Notes: generated by a model from the letters alone, not told the origin. Counted from the stretch's first letter, positions 24,668-34,017 are shown. The stretch is 64,000 bases of DNA from Streptomyces sp. yr375 (GCF_900110755.1 NZ_FOFF01000010.1:171990-235989); one strand, 5' to 3'. Made by a program: numbers and translations.

Positions 24668-27139
24668 ATGGAGCACGCCACCACGACCACGCCCGACCCC
24701 ACCCACCACACCGATTACACCGACTACACCGCGTCCGCCGTCATCGACGAGCGGGGCGTGGTGACGGGCTGGACCGAGGAAGCCCAGCGGTTCCTGGGCT
24801 TCCCAGCCGCGGAGATCGTGGGGCGATCGGCCGCCGTCCTGCTGGCGGACCCTCTCCCCGAAGCGACACCGCGATCGTTCGCGGACCTGCCCCGTTGGCA
24901 TGGCACGGTCCGGCTGCGGCATCGCGACGGCTCGTGCCTGGAGACGCGGCTGCTGGTCCATCGCCGGGCGTTCGACGGTCTGGGGCAGGGCGAGTGGCTG
25001 ATCGTCGCGCCCGTCCTGAGCGAGGCCGATTCCCCGTACAGCGGGGAGCCGCTGATGGAGCGGGCGTTCGCCGAGGGGCCCTGCGCCGCCGCGATCTACG
25101 ACAGCGACCGGCGGCTGCGGCGGGCGAACGCGGACATGGAGGCGGCGCTGGGGCTCGCCCAGGAGGACATGCGGGGGCTTCGGGTGTCGGAGATCATCCT
25201 GCATCCGCACATCGAGGAGACCGACAAGGCCATCCGGGAGGTCCTGGCGACCGGCGAGCCACAGCATCGGGAGAACTTCCTGCCGACGCCGGGCCGCAGC
25301 CGCCAACAGGCGTGGGCCGTCTCCATCGTCCCGCTGCGGGGGCGCGACGGCCGGGTGAACGCCGTGTGCCTGGCCGCGCACGACGAGTCCCGGCAGTATT
25401 GGGCGCGCCAGCGGCTCCAACTGCTCAACGAGGCCAGCGCCAGCATCGGCAGCACGCTCGACGTCGTACGCACCGCGCAGGAACTCGCCGACGTGGCCAC
25501 TAGGGGGCTCGCGGATTTCGTCAGCGTCGACATGCTCCGCCTGCGCGAGAACGGCGACAACGGCGAGACCGATGGTGCTCCGACCGCACCCGTGCGGACG
25601 GAGCGCGCCGAACCGGTCGCTCTGCGCCACATCGCCAAGGCCGCCGTCACCGAGAGCTGCCCCGAGATCCCCTTCGCCGTCGGCGACGTGGAGACCTGCC
25701 CGGAGGATTCGCCGCAGGCCGAGTGCCTGGCGACGGGGCGGACCGTCTCACGCACGGTGACGGCACCGGACACGCCGGACGCGCAGGACGCGCAGGACGC
25801 GCAGGACGGAGCCGGGGAGCGACTCGGCTTCCATGTGATGGCGGTGCCCATGCAGGCCCGTGGCGTGACGCTCGGCGTGGCGGTGTTCGGTCGCCGCCGG
25901 TTCCAGGAGGCGTTCGACCCCGACGACCTGCTGCTGGCGGAAGAGATCACGGCCCGCGCCGCGGTCTGCATCGACAACGCCCGGCGCTACACCCGGGAGC
26001 GGAGCACCGCGCTCACCCTTCAGCGGAGCCTGCTGCCGCGACGGATGCCCCGGCAGGCGGCGGTGGAGGTCGCGTCCCGCTATCTGCCCGCCGGCGCGCA
26101 GGCCGGCGTGGGCGGCGACTGGTTCGACGTCATCCCGCTCTCCGGCGCCCGGGTGGCCCTGGTCGTCGGTGACGTCGTCGGCCACGGCATCCAGGCGTCC
26201 GCGACGATGGGCCGCCTGCGCACGGCGGTGCGCACCCTGGCCGACGTGGATCTCCCCCCTGACGAACTGCTGACCCACCTGGACGACCTCGTCACCCACC
26301 TCGCCGACGACGTGTACGACGCCGGTCCCGATGCCGGCGCGGTCGCCGCGGAAGCGACGACGGGTGACGTCGGGGCCACCTGCCTCTACGCCGTCTACGA
26401 CCCCGTCTCGCGCCGTTGCACCCTGGCCCGCGCGGGCCATCCGCTCCCCTTCACGGTCACGCCCGAGGGGACCGCCGAACTGCTCGGTCTCCCGGCCGGC
26501 CCGCCCCTGGGCCTGGGCGGTCTGCCCTTCGAATCGGCGGAGGTGGAACTGCCCGAGGGCAGCCTGCTGGTTCTCTACACCGACGGTCTCGTCGAGGCGC
26601 GTGGCCGGGACATCGACGAGGGGCTCGACATTCTGCGCCGGGCGCTCACCCGGCCGGCCCAGTCCCTCGACGAGGTGTGCGACGCGGCGCTCAAGGCCTT
26701 GCTGACCGACCGCCCGGAGGACGACGTCGCCCTGCTGATCGCCCGCCCCAAGGCACTCGACGCCGGGCAGGTGGCCACCTGGGACATCCCGGCCGACCCC
26801 GCTTCGGTGGCCGGGGCGCGCAAGAGCATCTCCGCCCAACTGGACGCGTGGGGGCTGGAGGAGACCGTGTTCACCACCGAGTTGGTGGTGAGTGAGCTGG
26901 TGACCAACGCCATCCGGTACGGCGAACCGCCCATCCAACTCCGCCTCATCCATGACCGTACGTTGATCTGCGAAGTCTCGGACGCCAGCAACACGGCCCC
27001 GCACCTGCGCCGGGCGCGCCTGTTCGACGAGGGAGGCCGCGGACTGCTGCTGGTCGCCCAACTCACCCAGGGCTGGGGCACCCGACAGTCGACCAACGGC
27101 AAGACGATCTGGGCGGAACAGACACTTCCCGTGCTTTAG
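24668..27139 (+). CDS. PAS-PAS-GAF-PP2C(SpoIIE)-HATPase signalling phosphatase
   Basis: An 823-aa multidomain regulator. Two PAS-like modules (residues 15-110 and 125-235) precede a GAF-like sensor (250-450), then an SpoIIE-type PP2C phosphatase with GGDWFDVIPL and GDVVGHGIQAS metal-binding motifs (about 485-700). An RsbW-like GHKL domain ends it, with N-box ELVVSELVTNAIRYG and G-box EGGRGLLLVAQL. Such proteins dephosphorylate anti-anti-sigma factors and may also phosphorylate them. ATG 24668 sits behind GGGAGA. A short run of 9-bp repeats encodes AQDAQDAQD. No anti-anti-sigma gene is adjacent. Confidence 0.88.
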   Translation: MEHATTTTPDPTHHTDYTDYTASAVIDERGVVTGWTEEAQRFLGFPAAEIVGRSAAVLLADPLPEATPRSFADLPRWHGTVRLRHRDGSCLETRLLVHRRAFDGLGQGEWLIVAPVLSEADSPYSGEPLMERAFAEGPCAAAIYDSDRRLRRANADMEAALGLAQEDMRGLRVSEIILHPHIEETDKAIREVLATGEPQHRENFLPTPGRSRQQAWAVSIVPLRGRDGRVNAVCLAAHDESRQYWARQRLQLLNEASASIGSTLDVVRTAQELADVATRGLADFVSVDMLRLRENGDNGETDGAPTAPVRTERAEPVALRHIAKAAVTESCPEIPFAVGDVETCPEDSPQAECLATGRTVSRTVTAPDTPDAQDAQDAQDGAGERLGFHVMAVPMQARGVTLGVAVFGRRRFQEAFDPDDLLLAEEITARAAVCIDNARRYTRERSTALTLQRSLLPRRMPRQAAVEVASRYLPAGAQAGVGGDWFDVIPLSGARVALVVGDVVGHGIQASATMGRLRTAVRTLADVDLPPDELLTHLDDLVTHLADDVYDAGPDAGAVAAEATTGDVGATCLYAVYDPVSRRCTLARAGHPLPFTVTPEGTAELLGLPAGPPLGLGGLPFESAEVELPEGSLLVLYTDGLVEARGRDIDEGLDILRRALTRPAQSLDEVCDAALKALLTDRPEDDVALLIARPKALDAGQVATWDIPADPASVAGARKSISAQLDAWGLEETVFTTELVVSELVTNAIRYGEPPIQLRLIHDRTLICEVSDASNTAPHLRRARLFDEGGRGLLLVAQLTQGWGTRQSTNGKTIWAEQTLPVL

Positions 27140-27168
27140 CCGACCGGGGAAAGACCCTGGGGGGCCCT

Positions 27169-27263
27169 ACGGGAGACCCGGAGGCGACCCGGGGAAGCCC
27201 AACGGGAGACCCGGAGGCGACCCGGGGAAGCCCAACGGGAGACCCGGAGCCGACCCGGGGGAG
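27169..27263. repeat. 33-bp tandem repeat, 2.9 copies
   Basis: Copies start at 27169, 27202 and 27235 with a strict 33-bp period. The first two are identical; the third carries a GC change and is cut short. Each unit contains CCCGG-AGGCGA-CCCGG, able to form a small hairpin. The array fills the gap behind the phosphatase gene and may act as a cluster of terminators or as leader structure for the HelD-like gene. Confidence 0.85.
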
Positions 27264-27424
27264 TGAAAACCGTTCGCCTCCGCCGCTCCCACTCCCCTAG
27301 AATCTCCGCTCTTCCCCGCCTCCCTCAACCGGAGCGCCGCCGTCCGGCCGGAAACCGGACGGCATCCCGCAGCCGCAGTCCACCCTGCGGCGCCACCCCC
27401 AGCCGGCCGCCCGGAGGCACCCCC

Positions 27425-29518
27425 TTGTCCACGCCGTCAACCACGCCGTCCACCTCGTCTCTGCCCACCGCCCCCGCCCCCTCCCCCTCCCCCGAGGACC
27501 CCCTCGCCCGCGAGCGCGGCCATCTCACCTCCTCCCGCGCCGCCCTGCGCGCCATGCGCGAGGACGTCGAGAACCTCGACATCACCGACGTCACCGCGAA
27601 CTGGGTCAACGCCCAGATCCTGGGACGCCAGATCGAGGACCGCATCAAGGCGCTCGCCGACCTCAGCGACACCCCGCTGTTCTTCGGCCGCCTCGACTAC
27701 CTGCACGCCCCCGGCGCCGACCGGGCGGAAGGGGCCGAGGGCGAGCGGTTCTACATCGGGCGACGGCATGTGCACGACGGGGACGGCGACCCGATGGTCA
27801 TCGACTGGCGGGCACCGGTCTCGCAGCCGTTCTACCGGGCGTCGAAGAAGGACCCGATGGACGTCGGGCTGCGCCGCCGCTTCGGTTACACCGGCGGCGA
27901 CCTCACCGCGTACGAGGACGAGCACCTCTCCGACCCGGCGGAGACGTCGCAGACCAGCAAGCTGCTCCAGCAGGAGATCGAGCGGCCGCGTGTCGGCCCG
28001 ATGCGGGACATCGTCGCGACCATCCAGCCCGAGCAGGACGAGATCGTCCGCAGCGGGCTGGGCGGCACGGTCTGCGTCCAGGGCGGCCCGGGCACCGGGA
28101 AGACGGCCGTCGGCCTGCACCGGGTCGCCTACCTCCTCTACGCGCACCGCGAGCGGCTCGCCCGCACGGGCACGCTGGTCATCGGGCCGAACAAGTCCTT
28201 CCTCCACTACATCGAGCAAGTGCTGCCCGCACTGGGCGAGTTGGCGGTGCGTCAAGGCACGGTCGACGACCTGGTGGCCCATGTCGAGGTGCGGGGCGTG
28301 GACGACACGGCGGCGGCGGTCGTCAAGGGCGACGCGAGGATGGCGGAGGTGCTGCGGCGGGCGGTCTACGCGCACGTCAGCATGCCGGTCGAGCCGATCG
28401 TCGTGGTGCGCGGCTCACGGCGCTGGCGCGTCCCGGCGTACGAACTGGAGCAGATGGTCCGGGAGTTGCTCGACCGGGACATCCGTTACGGGGCCGCCCG
28501 CGAGGCGTTGCCGCAGCGCATCGCGCATGTGGTGCTGGTGCAGATGGAGCGCTCGGGCGAGGCCCCGGACGACCGGGTGCAGGACGCCGTGGCCCGCAGC
28601 AGCGCGGTGAAGGCGGCGGTGAAGGCGGTCTGGCCGGCCGTCGAACCGGCGAAACTCGTCCTGCGGCTGCTGTCCGACGCGGAGTTCCTCGCCACGCACG
28701 CGGCGGGCGTGCTGACCGAGGACGAGCAGCGGACGATCCTCTGGCCGAAGCCGGTGCGGTCGGTGAAGGCGGCCAAGTGGTCGGCGGCGGACGCGGTGTT
28801 GATCGACGAGACGACGGACCTCGTCGAGCGCACGCACTCCCTCGGCCATGTCGTCCTGGACGAGGCGCAGGACCTGTCGCCCATGCAGTACCGTGCCGTC
28901 GGCCGCCGCTGCACGACGGGTTCGGCGACGGTCCTGGGCGACCTCGCGCAGGGCACCACCCCCTGGGCGACTGGGAGTTGGCAGGAAGCCCTCACCCACC
29001 TCGGCAAGTCGGACGCGGCGATCGAGGAACTGACGGCCGGTTTCCGCGTCCCGACGGACGTCATCACCTACGCCTCCCGCCTGCTCCCGCACATCGCCCC
29101 GGGCCTCACCCCGGTCGCGTCGGTCCGCGAGAACCCCGGCTTCTTCGCCCTCCGCCCGATCACCGACGACACCGAAGTAGTGGCGGCCTGCGAGGAGTTG
29201 CTCCGCAACGAGGGCTCGACGGGCCTGATCGCGGCAGACCCCCGCATCCCGGCCCTGACCAAAGCCCTCACGGCGGCAGGCATCGGTTTCCTCTCCCCCG
29301 GCGAGGAAACCACGACAGAAACCCGCCTCACCCTGGTCCCCGCCTCCCTGGCCAAGGGCCTCGAATACGACTACGTAGCCCTGGACGACCCCCAAGCCAT
29401 CATCAACGCAGAACCAGACGAACGAACAGGCCTACGCCGCCTGTACGTAGCCCTGACCCGAGCGGTATCGGGCCTGATCGTGACCCACACGGACCCACTG
29501 CCTGTGCAGCTCGGCTGA
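27425..29518 (+). CDS. HelD/HelR-like UvrD-family RNA polymerase-associated ATPase
   Basis: A 697-aa protein. An antiparallel coiled N-terminal segment (RERGHLTSSRAALRAMREDVENL) precedes a split superfamily 1 ATPase. Walker A is GGPGTGKTAVGLHR near residue 222, the DEAQDLSP motif II lies near 480, and the C-terminal GLRRLYVALTRAV motif VI follows. This layout fits HelD proteins, which pull stalled RNA polymerase off DNA; HelR relatives protect it from rifamycins. TTG start at 27425-27427 is fixed by GGAGG seven nt upstream; the Ser/Thr/Pro leader of 30 residues is not conserved. A TAGAAT -10-like box lies at 27297-27302. Confidence 0.85.
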   Translation: MSTPSTTPSTSSLPTAPAPSPSPEDPLARERGHLTSSRAALRAMREDVENLDITDVTANWVNAQILGRQIEDRIKALADLSDTPLFFGRLDYLHAPGADRAEGAEGERFYIGRRHVHDGDGDPMVIDWRAPVSQPFYRASKKDPMDVGLRRRFGYTGGDLTAYEDEHLSDPAETSQTSKLLQQEIERPRVGPMRDIVATIQPEQDEIVRSGLGGTVCVQGGPGTGKTAVGLHRVAYLLYAHRERLARTGTLVIGPNKSFLHYIEQVLPALGELAVRQGTVDDLVAHVEVRGVDDTAAAVVKGDARMAEVLRRAVYAHVSMPVEPIVVVRGSRRWRVPAYELEQMVRELLDRDIRYGAAREALPQRIAHVVLVQMERSGEAPDDRVQDAVARSSAVKAAVKAVWPAVEPAKLVLRLLSDAEFLATHAAGVLTEDEQRTILWPKPVRSVKAAKWSAADAVLIDETTDLVERTHSLGHVVLDEAQDLSPMQYRAVGRRCTTGSATVLGDLAQGTTPWATGSWQEALTHLGKSDAAIEELTAGFRVPTDVITYASRLLPHIAPGLTPVASVRENPGFFALRPITDDTEVVAACEELLRNEGSTGLIAADPRIPALTKALTAAGIGFLSPGEETTTETRLTLVPASLAKGLEYDYVALDDPQAIINAEPDERTGLRRLYVALTRAVSGLIVTHTDPLPVQLG

Positions 29519-29529
29519 GGGAGCCTCTG

Positions 29530-30426
29530 TCACCGCCGAGGACAGTCCCGGCACGCCATGGAGACGGGCGGTGCGTTGCGGGTGGCAGGGCTCCTCGGGG
29601 GCGGTGCCCCGGTGCGCGGGGTGGCGGGCCCGACACGTGCGCCCAGAGGAACGGCGGCGCTGTCGACGGGTTCGGCGGTGAAGACGTAGCTCAGGCCGGT
29701 GCCGGTGATCACCTGGAACACATACGGTCTGCCTTCGTCGAGCCCGTCCAGGGCCCATTGGAGTTCGTCGGCGTCGCGAAGCCAGGCGTGCACCTGCCGG
29801 GCGGTCGGACCGTCGAGCCGACCGACCACGGGGCCCACACGCCCACGCAGACAACGCATGACCAGTCGTGCGGAGTTCGCCTCGTACTCCCCGAGCACGG
29901 TGCGGAATCCGCCGGGCACATACGCGACCACCCGCAGCCGAAATCCCAGGTCCACCCGCGTCGAGGCCATCCGCGCCGCCGTCACGACTCCGTCCCGTCC
30001 GGCAGCGCCAAGTGCCCACACGATCTTGCCGATCCCGTCACGCGGGCTCACGCCCCAGTCGACGGCCAGCGCGTCGACGAGGGTCAGACCCCGGCCGGAC
30101 TCGTCGTCGACCCCGGCGTATCCCAACTCCGGTTTCCCATCGCCGGAGTCGGAGACTTCGAGGCGCAACCCGGCAACGCCCAGTTCGAACCGAACGCCGA
30201 TTCTCCGGCCGTTCGTCGTCCTGGCCTTGATGGCGTTGGTGGTCAGCTCGGAGAGCAATAGAGCGGCGCAGTCTGCGAGTTCACCGTTCACGCCCCAAAG
30301 GGCGAGTTGCTTCCGGAGTTCCTCACGGGCACGCCCGACGCTCCGGCGATGCCTGGGGAATGTGTGCGCCTTGCTCTGCACCGGTGCAGGCGGCGCGAGT
30401 TGGACGGGTACGGCTCTTGCGGGCAT
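29530..30426 (-). CDS. RsbW-like ATP-binding protein with extra C-terminal domain
   Basis: A 298-aa protein. Residues 20-145 form a GHKL ATPase of the anti-sigma kinase type: N-box LLLSELTTNAIKA, G1 VSDSGDGKPEL, and G2 ESGRGLTLVDAL. About 150 residues follow without a recognised domain, unusual because most such proteins stop after the ATPase. ATG start behind AAGGGG. It is divergent from an XRE/DUF5753 regulator, an arrangement common in actinomycete whiJ-type clusters together with DUF397 genes. It probably binds a sigma or anti-anti-sigma factor. Confidence 0.8.
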   Translation of the reverse strand: MPARAVPVQLAPPAPVQSKAHTFPRHRRSVGRAREELRKQLALWGVNGELADCAALLLSELTTNAIKARTTNGRRIGVRFELGVAGLRLEVSDSGDGKPELGYAGVDDESGRGLTLVDALAVDWGVSPRDGIGKIVWALGAAGRDGVVTAARMASTRVDLGFRLRVVAYVPGGFRTVLGEYEANSARLVMRCLRGRVGPVVGRLDGPTARQVHAWLRDADELQWALDGLDEGRPYVFQVITGTGLSYVFTAEPVDSAAVPLGARVGPATPRTGAPPPRSPATRNAPPVSMACRDCPRR

Positions 30427-30458
30427 AGCTCATCCCCTTGAGAGCTAGGGAGAACACG

Positions 30459-30476
30459 TCTCGTCACGAAACGAGA
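30459..30476. promoter_or_regulatory. Candidate operator between ATPase and XRE regulator
   Basis: TCTCGT-N6-ACGAGA, perfect 6-bp arms, in the 178-bp divergent region. It lies close to the ATPase gene start. XRE/DUF5753 proteins often bind palindromes in such divergent promoters; assignment is by position only. Confidence 0.4.
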
Positions 30477-30604
30477 GCGCTGGGTAACTGGAATCAGAAT
30501 GCACGGCACTTGCGCCGACCGCAATCTACTCATTGGAAATAGTGCCATGATCTTTTACGGCGGATAGTGTTCCACCGAAGAGAATCCACACGAAGGGGGC
30601 ACTC

Positions 30605-31456
30605 ATGGCCGGAGCGCGTCCAACAGTTCGACGACGTCGCCTTGCCGCACTTCTGGTCGAGTTCCGGGAGCAAGCAGGGAAGAGCCTTGACGATGCGGCA
30701 GAACGCATCGGCTGCCACCGGACGAAGATCAACCGCATCGAGAACGCGCGCCTGGGCATCTCCCTGGGCGAGTTGCGCGACCTGCTGACGTTCTATGGCG
30801 TCGAAGACCCCACGCGGGTCGAGGAGATGGTGTCACTGGCCCAGCGCAGCCGGGAACCGGGTTGGGTGCAGCGTGCGGGGCTGGCACGCCCGACCTACAC
30901 GGACTTCATCGACTACGAGGGCACGGCCGACTACATCCGGTCGTATCAGAACAACCTCATCGCCGGACTGTTGCAGACCCCCGACTACGCACGGGAGGTC
31001 ATCTCCGCGCGCCCGTCCACCCTGAAGCTCGAAGAGGTGGACGCACTGGTCGAGGCCCGCATGAAGCGCCAAGAGGTGTTGCAGCGCAGTACCCCTCCAC
31101 GGCTCTGTGTGATCGAGGCAGAGGCGGCCCTTCGACTTCAGGTCGGCGGCAGAGAGGTGATGCGCAAACAGTTGGATCATCTGGAAGCGATGGCCGGCCA
31201 TCCGTCCGTAGAAGTTCAGGTCATCCCTGACCGAGCAGGGGCGCACGCAGGACTGGCCGGATCGTTCGTGCTCTTCGCCTTTCCCAACTCGATGTTCTCC
31301 GATGTCGTGTGCGTGGAACATCGCATCGGGACGTTCTATATGGAGACCCTGGAAGAAACATCGGAATATACGCTCATCTTTGATTCGCTCCGTTCAATCG
31401 CCTTGAGTCCTGGTGACAGCCTCAGCATGATCGCCCGGGTACGGCAGGAGCTGTAG
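30605..31456 (+). CDS. XRE-family regulator with DUF5753 (WhiJ/Scr1-like)
   Basis: A 283-aa protein. An N-terminal helix-turn-helix (residues 12-70, LDDAAERIGCHRTKINRIENARLGIS) is followed by the DUF5753 domain, with its typical YIRSYQNNLIAGLLQTPDYAR and EVQVIPDRAGAHAGLAGSFVLF segments. ATG behind GGGGGC. The DUF397 gene starts 28 bp downstream, so they are co-transcribed. Such pairs behave like toxin-antitoxin or developmental switches in Streptomyces (whiJ, abaA, Scr1 loci). Confidence 0.92.
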   Translation: MAGARPTVRRRRLAALLVEFREQAGKSLDDAAERIGCHRTKINRIENARLGISLGELRDLLTFYGVEDPTRVEEMVSLAQRSREPGWVQRAGLARPTYTDFIDYEGTADYIRSYQNNLIAGLLQTPDYAREVISARPSTLKLEEVDALVEARMKRQEVLQRSTPPRLCVIEAEAALRLQVGGREVMRKQLDHLEAMAGHPSVEVQVIPDRAGAHAGLAGSFVLFAFPNSMFSDVVCVEHRIGTFYMETLEETSEYTLIFDSLRSIALSPGDSLSMIARVRQEL

Positions 31457-31484
31457 CAGCAATGAAGTGGAGAGGTACCGAGGG

Positions 31485-31694
31485 ATGAGCACCCCCAATC
31501 TTGAGACCGCAACGTGGCACAAGAGCAGCTACAGCGGGCAAGGCGGCGACTGCGTCGAAGTGGCGTACACCGCTGACGGGGGCCGGGCCGTCCGTGACAG
31601 CAAGGACCCGGCCGGGGCCGTTCACTTCTTCGGGTCCGACCAGTGGACGCACTTCGTGGCCGCGCTCAAAACCAGCGAACTGCCGACGCCCTGA
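31485..31694 (+). CDS. DUF397 protein
   Basis: A 69-aa protein with the complete DUF397 pattern: WHKSSYSGQGGDCVEVAY, VRDSKDP, and the closing WTHFVAALKTS. The partner DUF5753/XRE regulator is immediately upstream. DUF397 proteins are thought to antagonise or co-operate with that regulator. ATG 31485 preferred over ATG 31467 because the shorter form matches family N-termini. The 150 bp after the stop show no recognised gene. Confidence 0.9.
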   Translation: MSTPNLETATWHKSSYSGQGGDCVEVAYTADGGRAVRDSKDPAGAVHFFGSDQWTHFVAALKTSELPTP

Positions 31695-31845
31695 GTCTTC
31701 CACCTGCCGTGCAGACGTCAGCCGGCACAGGCGGTTGCCATGACTGGAACGAACGCCTTCGCCCTCGGATCCAAGAGCACGTAGTTGAAGCACAGTTGGG
31801 GCGGCAACTACCGCACCCCTGGCATCCCGCGCTGAAGGCCATCTC

Positions 31846-32961
31846 GTGATCGAAGCATCCGTCGCGGCCGTACCCGGCTTGGTCGTCTCCTTCCTGGTTC
31901 TCGCCGTCGTGTTCGCGGTGCCCACCGCGCTGGTGGCCAAGGCCCGCAACAAGCCCTGGCCGCTGAGAACCGCAGTGGCCGGGTACGCGGCCGGCATCCT
32001 CGCGGTGACCCTGCTCCCAGGTGCCGCCGGCCTTGAGGCCTGGCAGTGCGACACGGGAGCGCCCACGCACCTGTTCACCTCGGTCAGTTCCCTGCTGAAC
32101 ATCGCCCTCTTCGCACCGGCCGGGTTCCTGGCCGTCCTGGTGTTCCGGCGGCCGGTCACCGTGGCGGCCGCGGGTGGCTTCCTTAGTGCGGCGGTCGAGC
32201 TGACGCAGTCGGCGGCGAGCTTCGGCCGGTCGTGCAGCGTGAGCGATCTCGCGGCGAACGCGGTGGGGGCCGTGGCCGGGGCCCTGGCCGGGGCTTTGTG
32301 GCTCTACCGACAGCGCGGGCTGCCGCGCGAACCCGTGCGCGACCTCCTGTGGGGCACCACTCTCGCCGTGGCCGGTGCCGTGGCGGTGACGGGAGTCTTC
32401 GACAGCCGCATCACCGGGGTGGACGTCGTCGCCAGGGACGAGCGGACACACAGCCTCGCCGAGTCCTCCATGCAGGCCAACGAGTGGATCACCGGCGCGG
32501 CCAAGGGCATCTACGGCAGCGACACCGAGGTCACGGAATCCGCCACCCGGAAGAGCGGGCGGCGGTTGAAGATCACCGCGGAGACGAACCGCGGCAGCAT
32601 CTCAGGCTGGTGGCCCGACAAGGACCTCGTCAGCGCGTGGTCGTCGGACACGCGCGGCGACGAAGGGTCCGTCACCGAGGCCCAAGTCGCCAAGGCCGCC
32701 GACAAGTTCGCACGTCGGTGGTTCCCGAAGAACGTCGCCGGAAGCGAGCGGAAGATCCGCTCCATCGGGGACGGCCCCACCCGGGCCTACACCGTGATCT
32801 ACCGGCGCTACGCGGACGGCGTGATGACGCCGATGCGCCTCGACCTCACCATCACCACAACCGCTCGGGTCATCGGGTTCTCAGCCGTGACAGTCGAGGA
32901 TCCCGCACTGCCGCAGGTCACGGTCGACGCCTCGACGGGCAAGCCCCTTTCCACCTCCTGA
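31846..32961 (+). CDS. VanZ-family membrane protein with extracytoplasmic domain
   Basis: A 371-aa protein. Five membrane helices lie in residues 5-165 with the VanZ pattern (LLPGAAGLEAW, SLLNIALFAPAGFL, SAAVELTQSAASFGRSCSVSDLAANAVGAVAGA). After another helix a 200-residue extracellular domain follows, rich in charged residues and ending SAVTVEDPALPQVTVD. GTG start behind GAAGG. It separates two DUF397 genes on the same strand, an uncommon insertion in a whiJ-like cluster. VanZ proteins are linked to glycopeptide tolerance and cell-wall phenotypes; the role here is unknown. Confidence 0.85.
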   Translation: MIEASVAAVPGLVVSFLVLAVVFAVPTALVAKARNKPWPLRTAVAGYAAGILAVTLLPGAAGLEAWQCDTGAPTHLFTSVSSLLNIALFAPAGFLAVLVFRRPVTVAAAGGFLSAAVELTQSAASFGRSCSVSDLAANAVGAVAGALAGALWLYRQRGLPREPVRDLLWGTTLAVAGAVAVTGVFDSRITGVDVVARDERTHSLAESSMQANEWITGAAKGIYGSDTEVTESATRKSGRRLKITAETNRGSISGWWPDKDLVSAWSSDTRGDEGSVTEAQVAKAADKFARRWFPKNVAGSERKIRSIGDGPTRAYTVIYRRYADGVMTPMRLDLTITTTARVIGFSAVTVEDPALPQVTVDASTGKPLSTS

Positions 32962-33071
32962 CCCGCCCTTCGAAAAGGGAGTTCACCCGTGCTCGGAGGG
33001 AAGCCTCACCTTGCACACACCGCCCGACGCTACGACCGCTGCCGCAGTCGAGACCTTGAAGGAGTACGAAG

Positions 33072-33287
33072 TTGAAGACGATTCCTGACGCATCGACTCT
33101 CCCGGCCTGGCGCAAGTCCAGCTACAGCGAAAACGGCGAAGGCGCTTGCGTCGAGGTCTCGGACCGATACCTCACCGGCGTCCCCGTCCGTGACTCCAAG
33201 GCACCCCACGGCCCCGCGCTCGTCTTCGAGTCGGCCGCCTGGTCGTCCTTCGTCGGCGCGGTCAAGGGCGAGGAGTTCACCGCCTGA
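33072..33287 (+). CDS. DUF397 protein, second copy
   Basis: A 71-aa DUF397 protein (WRKSSYSENGEGACVEVSD, VRDSKAPHGPALVFESAAWSSFVGAVKG). The TTG start at 33072 is fixed by AAGGAG eight nt upstream. It follows the VanZ gene by 110 bp. It is clearly diverged from the first copy, so this is an old paralogue rather than a recent duplication. No second XRE partner is nearby; both DUF397 proteins may share the regulator at 30605. Confidence 0.9.
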   Translation: MKTIPDASTLPAWRKSSYSENGEGACVEVSDRYLTGVPVRDSKAPHGPALVFESAAWSSFVGAVKGEEFTA

Positions 33288-33315
33288 ACCCGTAGCGGCT
33301 CCGGACAACCGGCCC

Positions 33316-34017
33316 CTACCCCCCGTCCACCACCCGCCGCCACTCCCCCACCGCCGTCGCCGACACCGGGCCGGTCCAGCCGGTCGGGCGGGCCGCGCTG
33401 CCGATGTGGAAGGCGTCGATGCCGGCGGACCGGAGTGGGGGGACGTGGGCGAGGTGGAGGCCGCCGCCGACGAGGAGTTGCTGCTCGTAGCCGGGTTCGC
33501 CGTGGCGGGACGCCTCCGTGCGGAGGGTGGGGAGGCCGGTGTCGACGCCTGCCGCCGAACCGGCCGTGAGGTAGGTGTCCAGTCCGGGCAGGCCGTCCAG
33601 TTGCTTGCGCAGGGCGTCGCGGTCGGCGGCGTGGTCGAGGGCGCGGTGGAAGGTCCAGCGGCAGCCGTCCAGCTCGGCGACGATCCGTTCCACCGCCGCC
33701 AGATCCACCCCGCCGTCCGCGTCCAGGAACCCGAGCACGAACTCCTCCGCGCCCGCCGACCGCAGCTCGCGCGTGAGATGGACGAGGCGGTCGACATCCG
33801 ACGCGGCTCCCGCCGCGAAGCCCTCGGACAGGCGGAGCATCACGCGCAGAGGCAGGTCGACGGCGGCCCGGATCCGGGCGAAGGCCGCGACCGGCGGGGT
33901 GAGCCCGTCGGCGGCCATGTCGGTGACCAGTTCGAGGCGGTCCGCGCCTCCGGCCTCGGCGGCGACCGCGTCCTCCACATCGAGGGCGATCACCTCCAGC
34001 ACTGCACGCTTGCTCAT
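33316..34017 (-). CDS. cutC: CutC-family protein
   Basis: A 233-aa TIM-barrel protein. EVIALDVEDAVAAEAGGADRLELVTDMAADGLTP at the N-terminus and TFHRALDHAADRDAL in the middle are CutC signatures. The family was named for copper homeostasis in E. coli, but a direct copper role is disputed. The ATG is the only plausible start. The 110-bp divergent region shared with the HD-domain gene contains a DasR-like site, so it may respond to amino-sugar status together with murQ nearby; that is inference. Confidence 0.9.
   Translation of the reverse strand: MSKRAVLEVIALDVEDAVAAEAGGADRLELVTDMAADGLTPPVAAFARIRAAVDLPLRVMLRLSEGFAAGAASDVDRLVHLTRELRSAGAEEFVLGFLDADGGVDLAAVERIVAELDGCRWTFHRALDHAADRDALRKQLDGLPGLDTYLTAGSAAGVDTGLPTLRTEASRHGEPGYEQQLLVGGGLHLAHVPPLRSAGIDAFHIGSAARPTGWTGPVSATAVGEWRRVVDGG

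Noticed and set aside
27169..27263. CRISPR array
   Set aside because: The 33-bp units are directly adjoining without spacers and no cas gene is near; it is a simple tandem repeat.
27140..27424. Rifamycin-associated element in front of the HelD/HelR-like gene
   Set aside because: I looked for the long inverted repeat expected for HelR-type genes and could not find a convincing copy by eye.
31695..31845. Possible third DUF397 fragment (LKHSWGGNYRTPG frame)
   Set aside because: Only a handful of residues and no DUF397 motif; similarity is not convincing.
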